Of a DNA stretch of 64,000 bases, positions 10,905 to 23,900 are shown in pieces. The notes beneath the pieces are model-generated. The model did not search any database and had not been told where the DNA came from. It saw nothing but the letters and a program-made list of their open reading frames with translations. A program made the position numbers and the translations under genes. Position 1 is the first letter of the stretch; each line of letters begins with the position of its first letter. The stretch covers positions 8,174,704 through 8,238,703 of the forward strand of contig OW203729.1 of the NCBI GenBank assembly GCA_934045075.1. The letters are read 5' to 3'. This DNA comes from Yponomeuta sedellus. Lineage: Eukaryota > Arthropoda > Insecta > Lepidoptera > Yponomeutidae.

Positions 10905-11180
10905 AATGTCATCGGTACATGCCCGCACTGGGGATGGAACCTGGGTCTCTCGCTTGCGAGTCCGTTGTTCTACCCACTGAGCTACCACCGCTATTGGGGT
11001 AAAGGAACATCGTAACAATACACGCTGCTTGGTTGGCTCCGCACTTAATGACTTGTATTTCATGTGGGTTAGGCCGTAGGCCACCTAAACTGTCAGGATG
11101 GTGTAGGTGTTGGACAAGCCTACTCCATCTAGAACAATTTCCCATGTACCGGCAACGTCCGAGTGGTCCTTTCACTCATC
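10905..11180 (-). mobile_element. tRNA-derived SINE, minus orientation
   Basis: On the minus strand a tRNA-like head contains an A box (ggtggtagctcagtgggtag) and a B-box-like 'caggttccatcccc', followed by the same body as the 10470 element. Head-to-head copies explain the short open frames on both strands here. Confidence 0.6.
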
Positions 11181-11293
11181 TAGTATTCATGAAGTTGCCA
11201 TTGGATGTTGTATAAATCATCTCAATACGTTGATGCAAAGACCAAAGTTCACCCCTGCTAATAAAATAAAATTAATGATAGTTTCAATTCCAG

Positions 11294-11400
11294 ATTTCGA
11301 CACATGTCCGCCGGGCGAGGAGATGGGCACAAATCTACTGTGCATTAGGCGGAAACTTCAGCTCAACCTTAACGACACCCGTTGGGAGGACTACGATTAG
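11294..11400 (+). CDS. Terminal exon of a small Cys-peptide gene (partial)
   Basis: After a plausible acceptor (tttcaattccag at 11282-11293) an open frame encodes FDTCPPGEEMGTNLLCIRRK and a further 16 residues, ending in a TAG stop at 11398-11400. The C-P-P-G-(x8-9)-C-x-R arrangement matches the C-terminal blocks of the genes at 13864 and 48688 on the same strand. The exon starts in a split codon, so a 5' exon is required. None is visible between this point and the SINEs at 10.5-11.2 kb, so the gene may be partial, may have a distant first exon, or may be a relic. Confidence 0.4.
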
Positions 11401-12050
11401 ACCCATAAAGGCTCTCCCACACACGCGCGTTATTATCGATCGATAATAATACCGGAGGCACATAACTTTAAAGGAAAATTATGACGATTGAATAGGCTTC
11501 ACAAGTTAAAGAGTAATAGGCAACCAACTTATAAAAGAAACAATTCATACAAATTCCATCGAAACTTACTTTGATGAAGTTGTTATTTCTGTAAGACAAG
11601 TAAAACGACCCCGGAACCTGCGCGTGGCCTACGTACTTGGCCGGTTTTTTAGTATCGTATAGAAAAAATCTTCTCAAATTAACCTTAGGAGTCCACTCAT
11701 TGTACCTTTTCTTTTATCCAATAAATAATTAATAATAAATTTATCAAAATTTTAAATGTTCGATAAATTTATTATTACTGTTTTAGAAAGCGAAATTGAA
11801 AGTTAAACGCTCATCAAAACATCGGGATCTGGTGCTGGTTTCTACAAACTTGTATGCTAACATTATCTTTATAACCCAGAAAAATACATTGATTTTATCA
11901 GTGAAAGTGATAAATATTTATTTCCATTGTAACACGAATAAAATTATTACAAAAATAAAACGAAATTACGGAACTAAAACAAAAAAATACAAGTAGGTAA
12001 TACAATAGTGCCACAAAAGAGAAAGGGTGAAGCTCCGCAAAATGCTAGCC
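11401..12050. other. Intergenic, nothing recognised
   Basis: AT-rich; contains a short palindrome at 11743-11775 (aaatttatc...gataaattta) but no gene or named repeat. Confidence 0.35.
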
Positions 12051-12132
12051 ACAGGTGACCAGCGCTGGTTTCTGCTGCACCTGGTTCTTCGAAAGGATCA
12101 GGTGCAGCAGAAAACCAGCACTGGTTACCTGT
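12051..12132. ncRNA. Candidate pre-miRNA-like hairpin
   Basis: An 82-nt stretch folds into a ~33-bp stem. Arm 12051-12083 pairs with 12099-12132 around a 15-nt loop, with one wobble, one mismatch and one bulged base. Length, loop size and near-perfect pairing fit a microRNA precursor. The same shape also fits a very small foldback transposon, and no second copy is seen in the window. I do not recognise a known miRNA seed. Either strand could be the product. Confidence 0.4.
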
Positions 12133-13860
12133 TCATATTATCAAAATGACAAATATATTAGATGGTTCACAGTATCAGAATGTCTATATTGTTTAAGTTA
12201 TGTACTGAGTAATTTTAATTTTTAATTCCATAATTCATGTACGTCTAACTAATGTGACAGATTTTTATTCATATTTCGACCTAAATTGATAAATCTTAAA
12301 GTACTCGGTTTGCATAAGCTAGAGTAAATAAATTAACTCTACGAAATTACCCAACCCACCTAGCAGGTTTGGTTTAAAAGGATGCTTATATCTTGAGTTT
12401 ATGCAGACCTAGACTTTTTCTCTCCAGACGTGTACAAAAGTTTAGTTCCACGTCTATTCCGATAACGCTAACTGGAAAGGGTTTTAATAGTGTGGGTAAA
12501 ATGCACCGACAAAATCCATTTTGTTATTAGAAACGTTATTTTGGACGTTTTGATACTTTACTTATTTTAGTTATTTTGATACTAACATTTTAAGTAAATA
12601 TAAGTTGTATTATCAATATTGTAGCGCATCTTTCGCATTAGCCTTGTCCTGTAATGATAGAAGTAAGAAATTTAATAAATAAATAAATTTTCGGTCATTT
12701 GTATATCCTGGATGTTTTGATACTGTAGTCGTTTTAACTAATGATATGTCATTTTGATATTTGTCATTTTGATACCATGGACAATTTAATATGTTTGTCA
12801 CTTTGATAATATGAACCAAGTGCCCCAAAAGGCACCTGATTCGCCAAAGTGTGATTATAGCAAAGGGAAAATAAAAATTAACATAATAAATTTTTTTGAA
12901 AATGCGCCCAAAATGTCACCATTGCATTATAAAGAAGTTTGTTATTGTGGTGTATCTCTTGGCGTAGCTTTTGTTCATTAGTTTATTTAACTTTCTGTAT
13001 CACACCTGCGTCTCGGAGTAATAAGCCGAAATGAATAAGTATTTTAACATTCGCCTTTCATTATGTTTATCCGACTGATACAGCATCGTTATTGAACCGA
13101 AACAAACGAAGCATATCTATAATCGCAATTTCATCCAAAGAAATTTTATGAAAATTTATCGCGATCTATCTCTACGCCCTGTAAAGTAAATCAAACTCCT
13201 TATAATGGAATAAAACATATTATGATTTTGATACCTAGATATGAATGAAACACTTATTTACTTTGTAGTATGGCGTGATAATGATTTCTTCGAAAATACT
13301 ACTCACAATGGCTTAGTTAGTTTCCTTTACGTTATACTTATCTATAGACAGGTAAGTAGGTGCCTAGAGTCACAACAAACATTGAGCTTATCCAAGAGGC
13401 TCCATACGAAAAAATTAAAGTGACACCTCTGAGGAGAATCTGAGGAGAGGATTCTAAAATTTTTACGATTTTTTACGTGCCAGTGTCATAGGGATTCCAG
13501 CCAACTGTTACGTGCGTAGAGTTCAAGGGATTTTTTGACAAAAAAAACCAGGTCAATCTTTGGAAGTTCCAAAGCAAGTCGTACGCAATACCATATGCGC
13601 ACATACCTAGTCCGCCTGGCACCGACGCGAGCAAACAATTCCCGCGAACGCAAATGACGCAACGAGTTGAGATAACAGAAATGAATTTAAAAAGAGGACC
13701 ACCAGCGACCTACTGCATTCGTTACTTACATGTTGTATGTAGAACACATAAAGTCAAGGCGTTGAAAATCAAAACAATAATATTAGCAACAGAATATCAA
13801 TACAGTTATCGAGTTGCAAAAGCAGTAGAGCAGAATAATTGGCAGTGACATAATATTAAA
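12133..13860. other. Intergenic upstream of small Cys-peptide gene
   Basis: AT-rich, with a run of 'attttgatac' repeats at ~12535-12820 and no convincing gene. No clear TATA element for the gene at 13864 could be found. Confidence 0.35.
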
Positions 13861-13863
13861 AGA

Positions 13864-14345
13864 ATGACTACTCTTCTCAGAGTACTTGTTATGATAGTAG
13901 CACTTTTGGTGCTAATAACTGAATCTAGACATATACACAGCCGAGAAAAAGGAGACTGTAACCATGGCAAACACAACATCAGGGACAGCAGAACAAAGAC
14001 TTCCGATGCAACGGAATACTCCGGAGAAGCTATTGTGAGTGTTTTTATCAATGATATTGAGAACTTGATAATTTAATCAATCGATAGAAGTGCTAATTGT
14101 GTCTGTGTCAAGCCAAATCGATTTAAATCTAAACCTTGTTTTGTCATTGTAGAGTTCTTTAATGACGTTGTATATTTTTGATTATGATTAATTTATTTGT
14201 TTCTTCACAGGACATTGTGAAGGCAATGATGACACCATATCGGTTTGCTCCACTGAACAGAGACTTTGTCTTCAAAATGGATGTCCCGTGCGAGGAAGGA
14301 TTCAAACGGGATATTATGGGTATCTGCAGGGAAGTTTGGGATTAA
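13864..14345 (+). CDS. Small secreted Cys peptide, two coding exons
   Basis: Exon 1 is 13864-14034 and exon 2 is 14211-14345. The intron has a gtgagt donor and a ttcttcacag acceptor, in phase 0. The predicted product is 101 residues. Residues 1-22 form a hydrophobic signal peptide (MTTLLRVLVMIVALLVLITE). A basic His/Lys/Arg/Ser-rich segment with one Cys follows, then exon 2 with an aromatic segment and the C-terminal block VPCEEGFKRDIMGICREVWD. This block matches PNCPPGWKMSADGVCREVF of the gene at 48688. Two poly(A) signals (14541 and 14572) follow. The gene converges on the kelch gene, whose stop lies at 14808. Function unknown; a secreted peptide with one terminal disulphide loop is the structural inference. 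Confidence 0.75.
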
Positions 14346-14540
14346 CAGCTCACACAGCTCTGTAAAGTTTTAGTACCTAATTAATACAAACAGTATTAAT
14401 GTCGTTATGATTCATTTATAAGTAGGTAATGCTAGAGTCGGTATTATTAAGGTAATATTTTTAAGTTCACAAAGTTCCTAAAAACGGTATTGATGTAAGT
14501 TAAACTCTATGTAAGATTGTTTAGAGACGTATGTAATCGT

Positions 14541-14577
14541 AATAAATATCAGATATTATAGTTTTTGTCTGAAATAA
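14541..14577 (+). terminator. Tandem poly(A) signals
   Basis: AATAAA at 14541-14546 and again at 14572-14577, about 200 nt past the stop of the small Cys-peptide gene. Confidence 0.55.
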
Positions 14578-14807
14578 ATTAGTAAAAACATGACTAGAAA
14601 TTTCTCTCACTAATAAAATAAACCACATTCACCTCACGGGACAAAAACAAAACATTATCACATAAATTTAAAGCTTCGAACACAAATCGAATGTCGTATC
14701 AATTTAAATTTCGAATAGCAAATCAAAACACTACAAAAATGGAGAAATTATTTGAATTTGGAATATTGATACCACGCACTGAGTTCCTAGGGTCAAGGAT
14801 GTACGAA

Positions 14808-14956
14808 TCACATGAGCGACGCGGGCGGCAGAGTAACAGCCCCGTGGCCAGACATCGGTGAGGGCAGAGCTGAGACGCCGCGGATCCACGCGCCGCGCTC
14901 GCAGCAGAATGACTCCACGTTATTCAGGGCTCGCATGTAGATCGTGGTTACACCAC
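14808..14956 (-). CDS. Kelch gene exon 25 (terminal)
   Basis: Begins GGVTTIYMRALNNVESF, the last kelch blade, contains Cys-Cys-Glu-Arg and ends SLM then TGA at 14808-14810. The acceptor is tttatattactag; its first two bases complete the Gly codon left by exon 24. Confidence 0.8.
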
Positions 14957-17900
14957 CTAGTAATATAAATAACAAGGCGATAAAATATATCTTAGTGGCG
15001 AGGGATATCACAGAAGGATTGGACTTCAAATGTTCGTTTTATTCGCATTTTGTACTATACGAATAAATTAGGCTGTGTGGTATCGGCCTAGAGAATAGCA
15101 CCAATCCAAATTTTTCCCGCGGGTGTCGTAAAAGGCGACTAAAGGACACAAACCGGGGTGTGGGCAGCAGCGCCCCCTGCAGTACAATTCCACCAAACTG
15201 CGATCCCCAACCCGCATCCCCAGCGTGGGGATTATGGGCATTACCCCCCAATGATGGCACAACCTTCCGCTATGGCGCTCATTAGAGGAGGGCTATGTCC
15301 AGCAGTGCACTAATATAGCCTGAACAAGAAGAAGAAGAATAAATTAGACTTTATTATCTATTAGAAAACTTCGAGTAATATATTTACGCCTCATATCAAG
15401 CGGCAGAGTAAACATCCGCTTTCGCACACAGATCTATACATTAAAATTTTATATAATCAAGGCGCAGATCATTCTATTCAACAACTATGTGTTTATAAGA
15501 CTTTAGGCCGGGGCCTAGGGTCAAGACACACCGGGGTGTGTCTTCTCACCAATAATAATGAGCTGCGTCCCGAGGTAAGCCAGCGCGTGTCCGTGCCGCG
15601 GTATGGACATTTCCGTCTGCAGCTTCCACTCGCGCGCCTGCCAGTCCCACACGTCTATTGAGCCTACACTGCTGGCAGACTTCTCCTGTAATTGCGATGC
15701 TTCAGTTAAAGAAATAATTATTACAATAGCCGCACTAATTATCATGCGGGAGAACGTGGGTTCGATTCCCAGTGGGGGCCACCGTACTTTTGTACAAATG
15801 GCCGCAGTCTGGATGTATTTCAATGTTTGTGATGTAATTGCCTTGTTATCATAGCACAGGGTATCCTAGTGTTTGGGACCAGTATAGTTGATAGTGTTAT
15901 GTGGAAGTTATTGATCTTATATTGCCGGTTTTACATGGCGAATCACTGACGAGCGAGTGTAAAAAGGATCGACCATAGTGAAGTAAAGTAAAAATATATA
16001 TTTAAAATTACATAGATTTTGATGCACAGAAATACGTTTATGTTTTACTTAATATATAGGTTTCGATGACAACCCCTAGACTCTTATTTTCGTTCATAGA
16101 AGCTGTATCTTGGGGACACTTATTTTCGTTTTAAAAGGATCTTACTCCATCAATAAATTAACCGACTCGTTCACTACTCTGCCCAAGTAAAGTTGGCATA
16201 GGCATTCCCGAAGGTGCGCAGGATGGAACGAATTTACGAATTCTTTGTATGGAACCAAAGAATAAAACCTCGCCCACCAATCCGTGCCGCTTCGGGTGAA
16301 TTTGGGAAATCGACATTTGCGCCGCGGTCCATCCGTTCAATGCGGCTAGCTGCAGGTCACTTTTGTCCTGAGGCTGAAACTTACCTTGTCTGACAGTCTC
16401 CCAGCTCCACCGACAAGGTAGAGATTGTCGTTCATCGAAAACAGTGTGGCGAAACACCGAGGGAAGCGTAGACTGTAGATTTCTGTCCATCTGGCAAACG
16501 AAATAAAGTCCACATTGGCACAGAAATGAATGAATGTAAATTCTTTATTGCACTAAAAACAAATGTGTAGGTACAAAGGCGAGCTTAATAGTAGATAGTA
16601 TTTTCTTCCAGCTAACCCACGATAGCATTATAAAAGCCATCGATTTTTTTATAAAACAAGTTGCCTAAATATCCTGTATTACAGTCTGTTTATCATTTCT
16701 TGTCTGTAACAACTATTTTTGGAACCTGCCGCCTAGAACCTACCATCAACCGCCCAGGACATTAATTTTGCTAAAATCGGCCAAAACTGCTTTCGAGTCC
16801 TCTATTCTTGGACCTAGGTTTTTGTTTAGGTTCTAAAAAGATCTATTATTTTAGATAGATAGATAGAGAACACTTTATTGCACAATCAGAAAAAAGAATA
16901 CAATCATGATTAATTAAATCTAAGTAATGTTATACAATCCGCTATTTGACTCTCTTTGCAAGTAAGTCTTAAATGGTAAATATCTCTTCCATTAGACCAA
17001 AAAATATTTTAGTATATTTTTTGAGGACCTAAAAGCAACAAAAAAATATATTTAAAAACCTATTTAGAGAATAAAAATTTCACCCATGCCGGGATTCGAA
17101 CCCGCAACCTCTGGCTATCCGTACCAGCGCTCTACCAATTGAGCCAATGGGCGACTCACGGCATCAGTGAAATTTCGAACCTCTTTACAATATTCTCTGT
17201 ATTACGTACAGCACGGGTTAGTGCATTAAAAATAAAAATAGTGTAAAAAAATATATTTTAAAACTTTGCTTTGATAAACAGCCAAAAACGCGGTCAGACA
17301 TTTTTGTCTATGGTTTGAAGACCTGCCCTCCTATTACGTAGCATTCCACTCTATCGAGTGAAGCATTTAGGCGACTCCTAAGTGTCAAAAAATGAATGCA
17401 TTTGACAGCCGGAGTAGCTTAAAAAAAGTAAAAATCAACGTCACGCAACTCAGTGGATACTTACGTAATAATGCCCCTGAAGACTTGTAAACAAAGTATG
17501 ACATTTAACATCTGTGAGTGATTTGTGAGCATACTGAAATAACAACAAAGCGACCGTGTTTTCATCGAGTTTACATGCAAAATATAGCAATTATCATTAT
17601 TGCATAGTTCGAAAATGCATCAACATGCCAATAAAGACCCCCGGGAAGTTGTGGATCCGTGTACCCAGTGAAATAAACATACAAAAAAATTGGCTCAAAC
17701 TTGCCAGAAGAGACCCCGATACTTTATCGACTGAAACTCGAGTGTATTTACGTGAAAATCACTTTGATGTAAGTCCTATAATAATCAATGTCCACTGGCT
17801 CTGGCTGACAGATGTTTGTTTACAAACGAAAGATGCTTTCAATATGGCGGATAGCGTTTTCACCGTTCCAAGTTAACAGCGGAAAATATTTTTTTTTATT

Positions 17901-20900
17901 TGCAAATTTTGCAGCCATCCTGCATAGTTACTTAGCAAAGTCAATATATTTCAGTTTCTTACGTTAAATACTACAGGAAATATTAATTTATCGCGTCAAA
18001 TTTGATACGAGTCAAATAGCGGATTAGTGGTCTTATCGCTTAGAGCGAATCCTTACAGACAACCTTTTATTAAGATTTATAATATTCACTTTTGCCAAAG
18101 ACGCGTTACAAAAGAAATTATTATTTTTTCCATTGGTGACGCTAGTTAGCATCGTCTAGCGCCTTAACATGTAAGTATCTACATAACTATATTATTAAGC
18201 TCTGTTTATGCTTACTCGTTCGTCTTGGAGTTGTAGCACTCGACTTGGCGGCAGAGCGGGCGCTTCTTCTCGCCGGTCATGCCGCCGGCCACCCAGATGT
18301 AGTCGCGGTACTTGGTGGCGGCCACCGCCATCCGCGCCACCGCCATCGAGCGCACCTCCGTCCACGAGCCCGTCTTCGGGTCGAACTTCTCCACGGAGCG
18401 GAGCACCCTGAAGTAATGGGCAACTTGCGTCAAACTGAGATTGGAGTGACATTGTTTTTGTGCCATAGAAGACATAGAAAATGTCAGAAAAAAACGTAAA
18501 ATATTTTTTCGGGATTTACAGATCTTAAAAAATGCGATTTAATAAAATTATATTCTAGTCGTGGAGACAAAACACCATGTTATAAACACGGCCTCTCCAA
18601 TGAAAAAACAGTTATGTGCGAATTCTTCCTCCTGATTGCGAGACCAGCCTCACTAAAACAAACTAGCTGTATCTTACAGCTCAACAATAATCACTCTTGT
18701 TTATTCTAGCCTACTATGGCAAAGAGGGCCATACGGGGGACGATCAAGCTGAAGTTTTCCCTTGGCACAGCCCTTGTCTTCGAGATCTCGAGACTCTTCG
18801 AGTATGGGCTTAATCAACACGAGTGCCCACCGTGGATTGACAATTTTAAACGCTGAGTTATGTGAACACCTCAGACTCTCGCGATATTTTCCTTCACAGT
18901 TAACGAGTGGTATTGATTATTTTGCTTCCCTCGGGATACCAAGACTTAACTCAGTGCGCCAAGAGCCGTTTATGGCTCATAGTTACGTGCCTTCCTTTCT
19001 TGTCTTGACCACCGATGGCGTAGAGGGCCATGCGGTGGACAACCAAGCCAAAATTCTTCCTCGGGATGGCAAGGCCGGACTCGCTGTACCAGGATCGCGT
19101 CACAGGCTCATAGCTCCACACCGTCGACACTACCACGGACTTTCCACGGATGTCGTCATCGCGGGGGTCGGCACCGCCTGCGATATCAAATATGCAATTT
19201 ATGAACAAAGTTTTCAGGTGAAATATTTTTTATTTAGAGCATAGAAAGAGGAATTACAGAATCCACACAAACCACAGAAAGCTTCGTCATAAAAAGTGGC
19301 ACAGTAAACAACATTAAAACTAATCTATACTAATAAAAAATACCGCCCCGAGACACACCTGACCCAAAAGTTCCCATGACGCTAGCAGCATTACCCCGTT
19401 CCATTACCAGGGATATTCTTTGTATGCCCGGAACAAATGACGTTCGATCAGGGGCTGCTCCCACGACTCCTCAGGCGTCAACCGATTTTCCTAATAAAAA
19501 CTTTTCTTTCATCCCCCCATGCCCCTATTGTTTCCGCGGCCAGTGGGATGAACAAATAAATAAGCATTAGCTAGAACTAAGAAAGAACTTTCGAAAGGTA
19601 TGTCAGACTTTCTATCTGACGATCCCTAACAACTCTTCAGGCTCAAAAGTTTTTAGCATTCTCAACATTGATTCGTTCTCTGCATCGGAAATTTTAAATA
19701 AGAGTCGTAATATCGAAAACTGGAGAAATAAGAAGCAATCTCACCGACAAGATACACTCTTCCTCTGAGAAAGGCTACGGAGTGATGATGTCTTGGCTCT
19801 GGGAGGTCGCCCACATATTCCCATATGTTCGTCACAGGGTCGAACCTAGAATTAAATAAATTCATTAAGGGAAAAAATATTAAGGGAAGATTTATTTATT
19901 ATGCAGTGGTACACTCAAACTTACCAAACTTAATCTTGCAGCTGCTCTAATAAAAGCAATTTCTTGTGAATAAAAACTTCCAATAGCAAATCTTCCGAAA
20001 GGTTTATTTATTTGGAAATTAAGACTTTTCTGAAGTTCACTTATTGGAAATTCCAAATAATAAACCCAGTCTCAGACTGGGTTTATTTCCATGTTTGTGA
20101 TGGCCATGCTGTGTGGTGTCGGCCTAGAGAATAGCACAAATCCCATTCTTCCCGCGGGTGTCGCAAAAGGCGACTAAGGGACACAAACCGGGGGGTGGGC
20201 AGCAGCGCCCCATGCAGTACAATGCCACCGAACTGATCCCCAACCCGCATGCCCAGCGTGGGGATTATGGGCATTACCCCCTATGATAGTACAACATGGC
20301 GCTCTTTAGGGGAGGGCTATGTCCAGCAGTGGACTAGTATAGCTTGACGATGACGATGGGCTTGCCTAGTTGCCATGACGTGGCACGTCCTGGTTTGGGA
20401 CTGAGGGATATGATTTACCTATTATACTTAGTTTTAGAAAAAACAACCTGATAATGAAGATTACGCTGCTAACCTATAGATATCCTTCCCGGTATTCTTC
20501 CCCTGGCCGTATGTGGTATGAGGGTCGATGCCTCCGAAGACCAGCACCGTCTCCCGGTCCCAGTTGAACAGCGATCCGTCCATGATATAGTTTTTATTGG
20601 AAGGGCCCAATATGGACGTTGATAGCTTGTTCCTGAAATATTAATTAAGACAGTTTGAGAAAGAGTTCCGTTCACTATTTGGTTACAATTTATGTAACTC
20701 AATATTGGCCTAAGCTACTCCATGAAGCCCCTTAATTGAATTGATTGAAAACTTATACCTAATGTATTGACCTGGATTTAATTCCAGATATCTGAATATT
20801 GTTCAATAGTTAACAAGGTGTTTATTTAAACCGAGTGCGGCCAGGGCCAAGATTCAGTCTTCGTGATGGGCAGTGGGCCGGCGGCCCGCACCGGACAAAA

Positions 20901-23900
20901 TTATGGAGTCTACAGAGAGTTTATGGACGAGGATCAAGCAAAATAGTAGGTATAGGTGCGGGATCTACTCTCAGAGCATTGAATACCCATTAATAAACAC
21001 ACGTTGATGGCTGATGAAACAAATAGAGCTAAAGAACAAATAGAGCTTTAAATTGTTCCATGAAGTTCTTACATGTTTATTTTGGCCACGGCCTCCTTGC
21101 TCTGCCGAAAGAGCGATATCTGTGGGCTTTCACACTTGGCGCTGGCGGAGTTGCAGGTGGGCTCGCTGCGCGGAGCGTTGGCACTGGCGCGTGTTGGCGA
21201 CGATGCGGCGACCTCTCTATTGAAGCCATGAGATTATAAACGAAGAGAGGCAATCCTTTAGTGTAATTGCCACTAGCACCTTCAACGACTCCCAAAAAAG
21301 AAGCGGACGAAGCCTTCCGGTTGATTTGGTGACCTGCCAAAATGCTAAATACCGTATTTTTCAAAAACTATCCAACGTTTTCATTGTAAAAACAGTGCCC
21401 AAAATTTTGATATGAGAGTAGAACTGAACCGGGTTTTAAACGGCTGTAAGTACTTTGCTGGTCACATTGCATTTTTTTGGCCTTTTTTACATTCACGCCT
21501 CGAAGTCGTTTAAAAGCAAAACGTAATAGGGTTCGAAATTAGCATCTGTCTCAGAATATGAATATTGTTGGTTGTTGAAGTACATTATTACGTAAGGTCA
21601 GATATCTAGAAAGAATTGCCATAATTTTTTTTCTTATCAAACTTAGAAAATAATTATGTCTTTCTCCTTTGCACACCTTTGCACATTTCCCGATAAAGCG
21701 GCTGTCGCAGAAGCTAAATAGTTGGCAGCTACACTCAGTTTTCTCTCTTCTTTACTGTACTGGATCTGAATTAACAGAAAATTTCTTATGATTAAGGAGC
21801 TTTTGAAGATCAAAAAAGGTATATAATATTCTAATGGTTTAGCGTTACAAAGCAGCAGGCATTTCTTTAGGAGGCAAAGCATGACGAAGCCGACTGCGAT
21901 TTATACTTTTAGGCCCACTTGCGTCAGCCCGGGTTGGCGGCTCATTTAACTGGAGTTAACCGGTTAAATCGATCATTTTGCATGCGGACCCGGGCTGACG
22001 CAATTGAGCCTTAGTATTCCAAGTAATATCTAAGAGTGGGTTGCTTTATGGGCGGACGGAACAGACAATACTTTTACCCGTTCATCGCTGGTGTTCACAG
22101 AGGCGCTGCTCATTTCACTCTGGCTGGTGTCGATAAATTCCGTAGAGTCTCTCTCCGGGAGGTCGTGATAGGCCTCCTGATTGTTAAGTGCTTGTGATGT
22201 CCCTTGCTGAAAAAGTGGAGTAAGTGTAATGGTATTGAGTAGATATGATTCATATTTTAGTATTTGTTAGACTTTGGGTGAGCTATAGTTGTAAAAACCT
22301 ATTTAGAGACGAAAATTTCCACCCATGCCGGGAATCGAACCCGCGACCTCTGGCTATCCATGCCAGCGCTCTTTCCAACTGAACTAATGGGCGACTCACC
22401 GGCATCAGTGAAATTTCGAACCTCTTTACTATATTCTCTGTATTACGTAAGCGTGCGTGCATGCAACGACTTATGAACGTTGATGAAGCGAAGGTGATCT
22501 GTCAGGATCATGGCAAGTGGCAGTCCCTGGTCTCTGCCTACCCCTCTGGGATACAGGCGTGAGGTTATCTATGTATGTATGTATGTATGTATGTATGTAT
22601 GTATGTATGTATGTATGTATGTATGTATGTATGTATGTATGTATGTATGTATGTATGTATGTATGTATGTATGTATGTATGTATGTATGTATGTATGTAT
22701 GTATGTATGTATGTATGTATGTATGTATGTATGTATGTATGTATGTATGTATGTATGTATGTATGTATGTATGTATGTATGTATGTATGTATGTATGTAT
22801 GTATGTATGTATGTATGTATGTATGTATGTATGTATGTATGTATCCATGTATGTATGTATGTATGTATGTATGTATGTATGTATGTATGTATGTATGTAC
22901 GTAAGCTAAAGTTGTACATCAAAAAAGTTCAAAGTTAACGTATAATCCACAATCTAATACTAAACAGATATAGCGAGGCTGAAGAATGCGCAGGCAGAAC
23001 CCTACGCGTTTTTTAATAACCTAGATGTTTACGTGAGCCTCCCTATGCTTCTGAATAATGAGCATCGGTTGTAGGGAAAGCGCGCCTGTGTCGTCTATCG
23101 CATCATGAAGCGGGCTTGTGAATGTTTGGAGAGCGATTTTCTCTGTTGCGAATCCTTACTGTAGCACCGGATTGTATTTAGGAATAACTGAGACGTTTTT
23201 ATATTTGGTGTGCATTTTTGGGCACTTGCGTAGTTACGCCCTTGTAATGTAATTAGTTATCCTGGCCATTTTTTTTGCTGACCTGCATGTCTCCTGTCAT
23301 CAGTGTAGTTTCTGGATTATTGACGTGCAATCTTTTCAAGTGTGGCTCCTTACTGGGTCGTTTATCCGGCCTTCCACTTCGGCTCAGGTTAAACATCTGC
23401 TGTAGGTGGAACGCGCCAGTATTGTCATTTGTTTCGGGCTTGATCGGTGGCACTTTAGATGTTCCAGAATCCTCTTGGGCCTAGATTGTGGAAGATGCAT
23501 ATATATTACATAAACTCACGCCTGTATCCCAGAGGGATAGGCATGGTTACCATTTGCCACGATTCTGACAGACCTCTTGTGCGAAAAGAACCGAGTAAGC
23601 ACCAGATGCTGTAATAGGAAGCTGTAAAAAGTGGCAGACACTGAGGAAAATATGACTGGTTGCAGGTCACATAGGCAATATGACTGACGATAGGTGGAAG
23701 AAGGCCATAACAGCATGGCAACTTCAAGATCCGGTTCGCAATTTTCCATATGTCATAGGATCGTAAAAAGTGAAATGAATATGAATGATTGATTGACGAT
23801 GATGTTGCACACGAACTTCCTAGTTCGTGTGCAGCAAGGAGTCAGAACACTTTTTTATATAATGATAATAAGCCCTGAGATATGTAAATAATATACCGGA

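Noticed and set aside
12051..12132. Calling the hairpin a definite miRNA gene
   Set aside because: No known seed recognised and no expression evidence; kept only as a candidate.
22571..22899. CRISPR or satellite array
   Set aside because: Unit of 4 bp without spacers; simple microsatellite, and the genome is eukaryotic.
22471..22938. Open frames of YVCM/YIHT repeats on both strands
   Set aside because: Translation of a tetranucleotide microsatellite, which is open in all frames.
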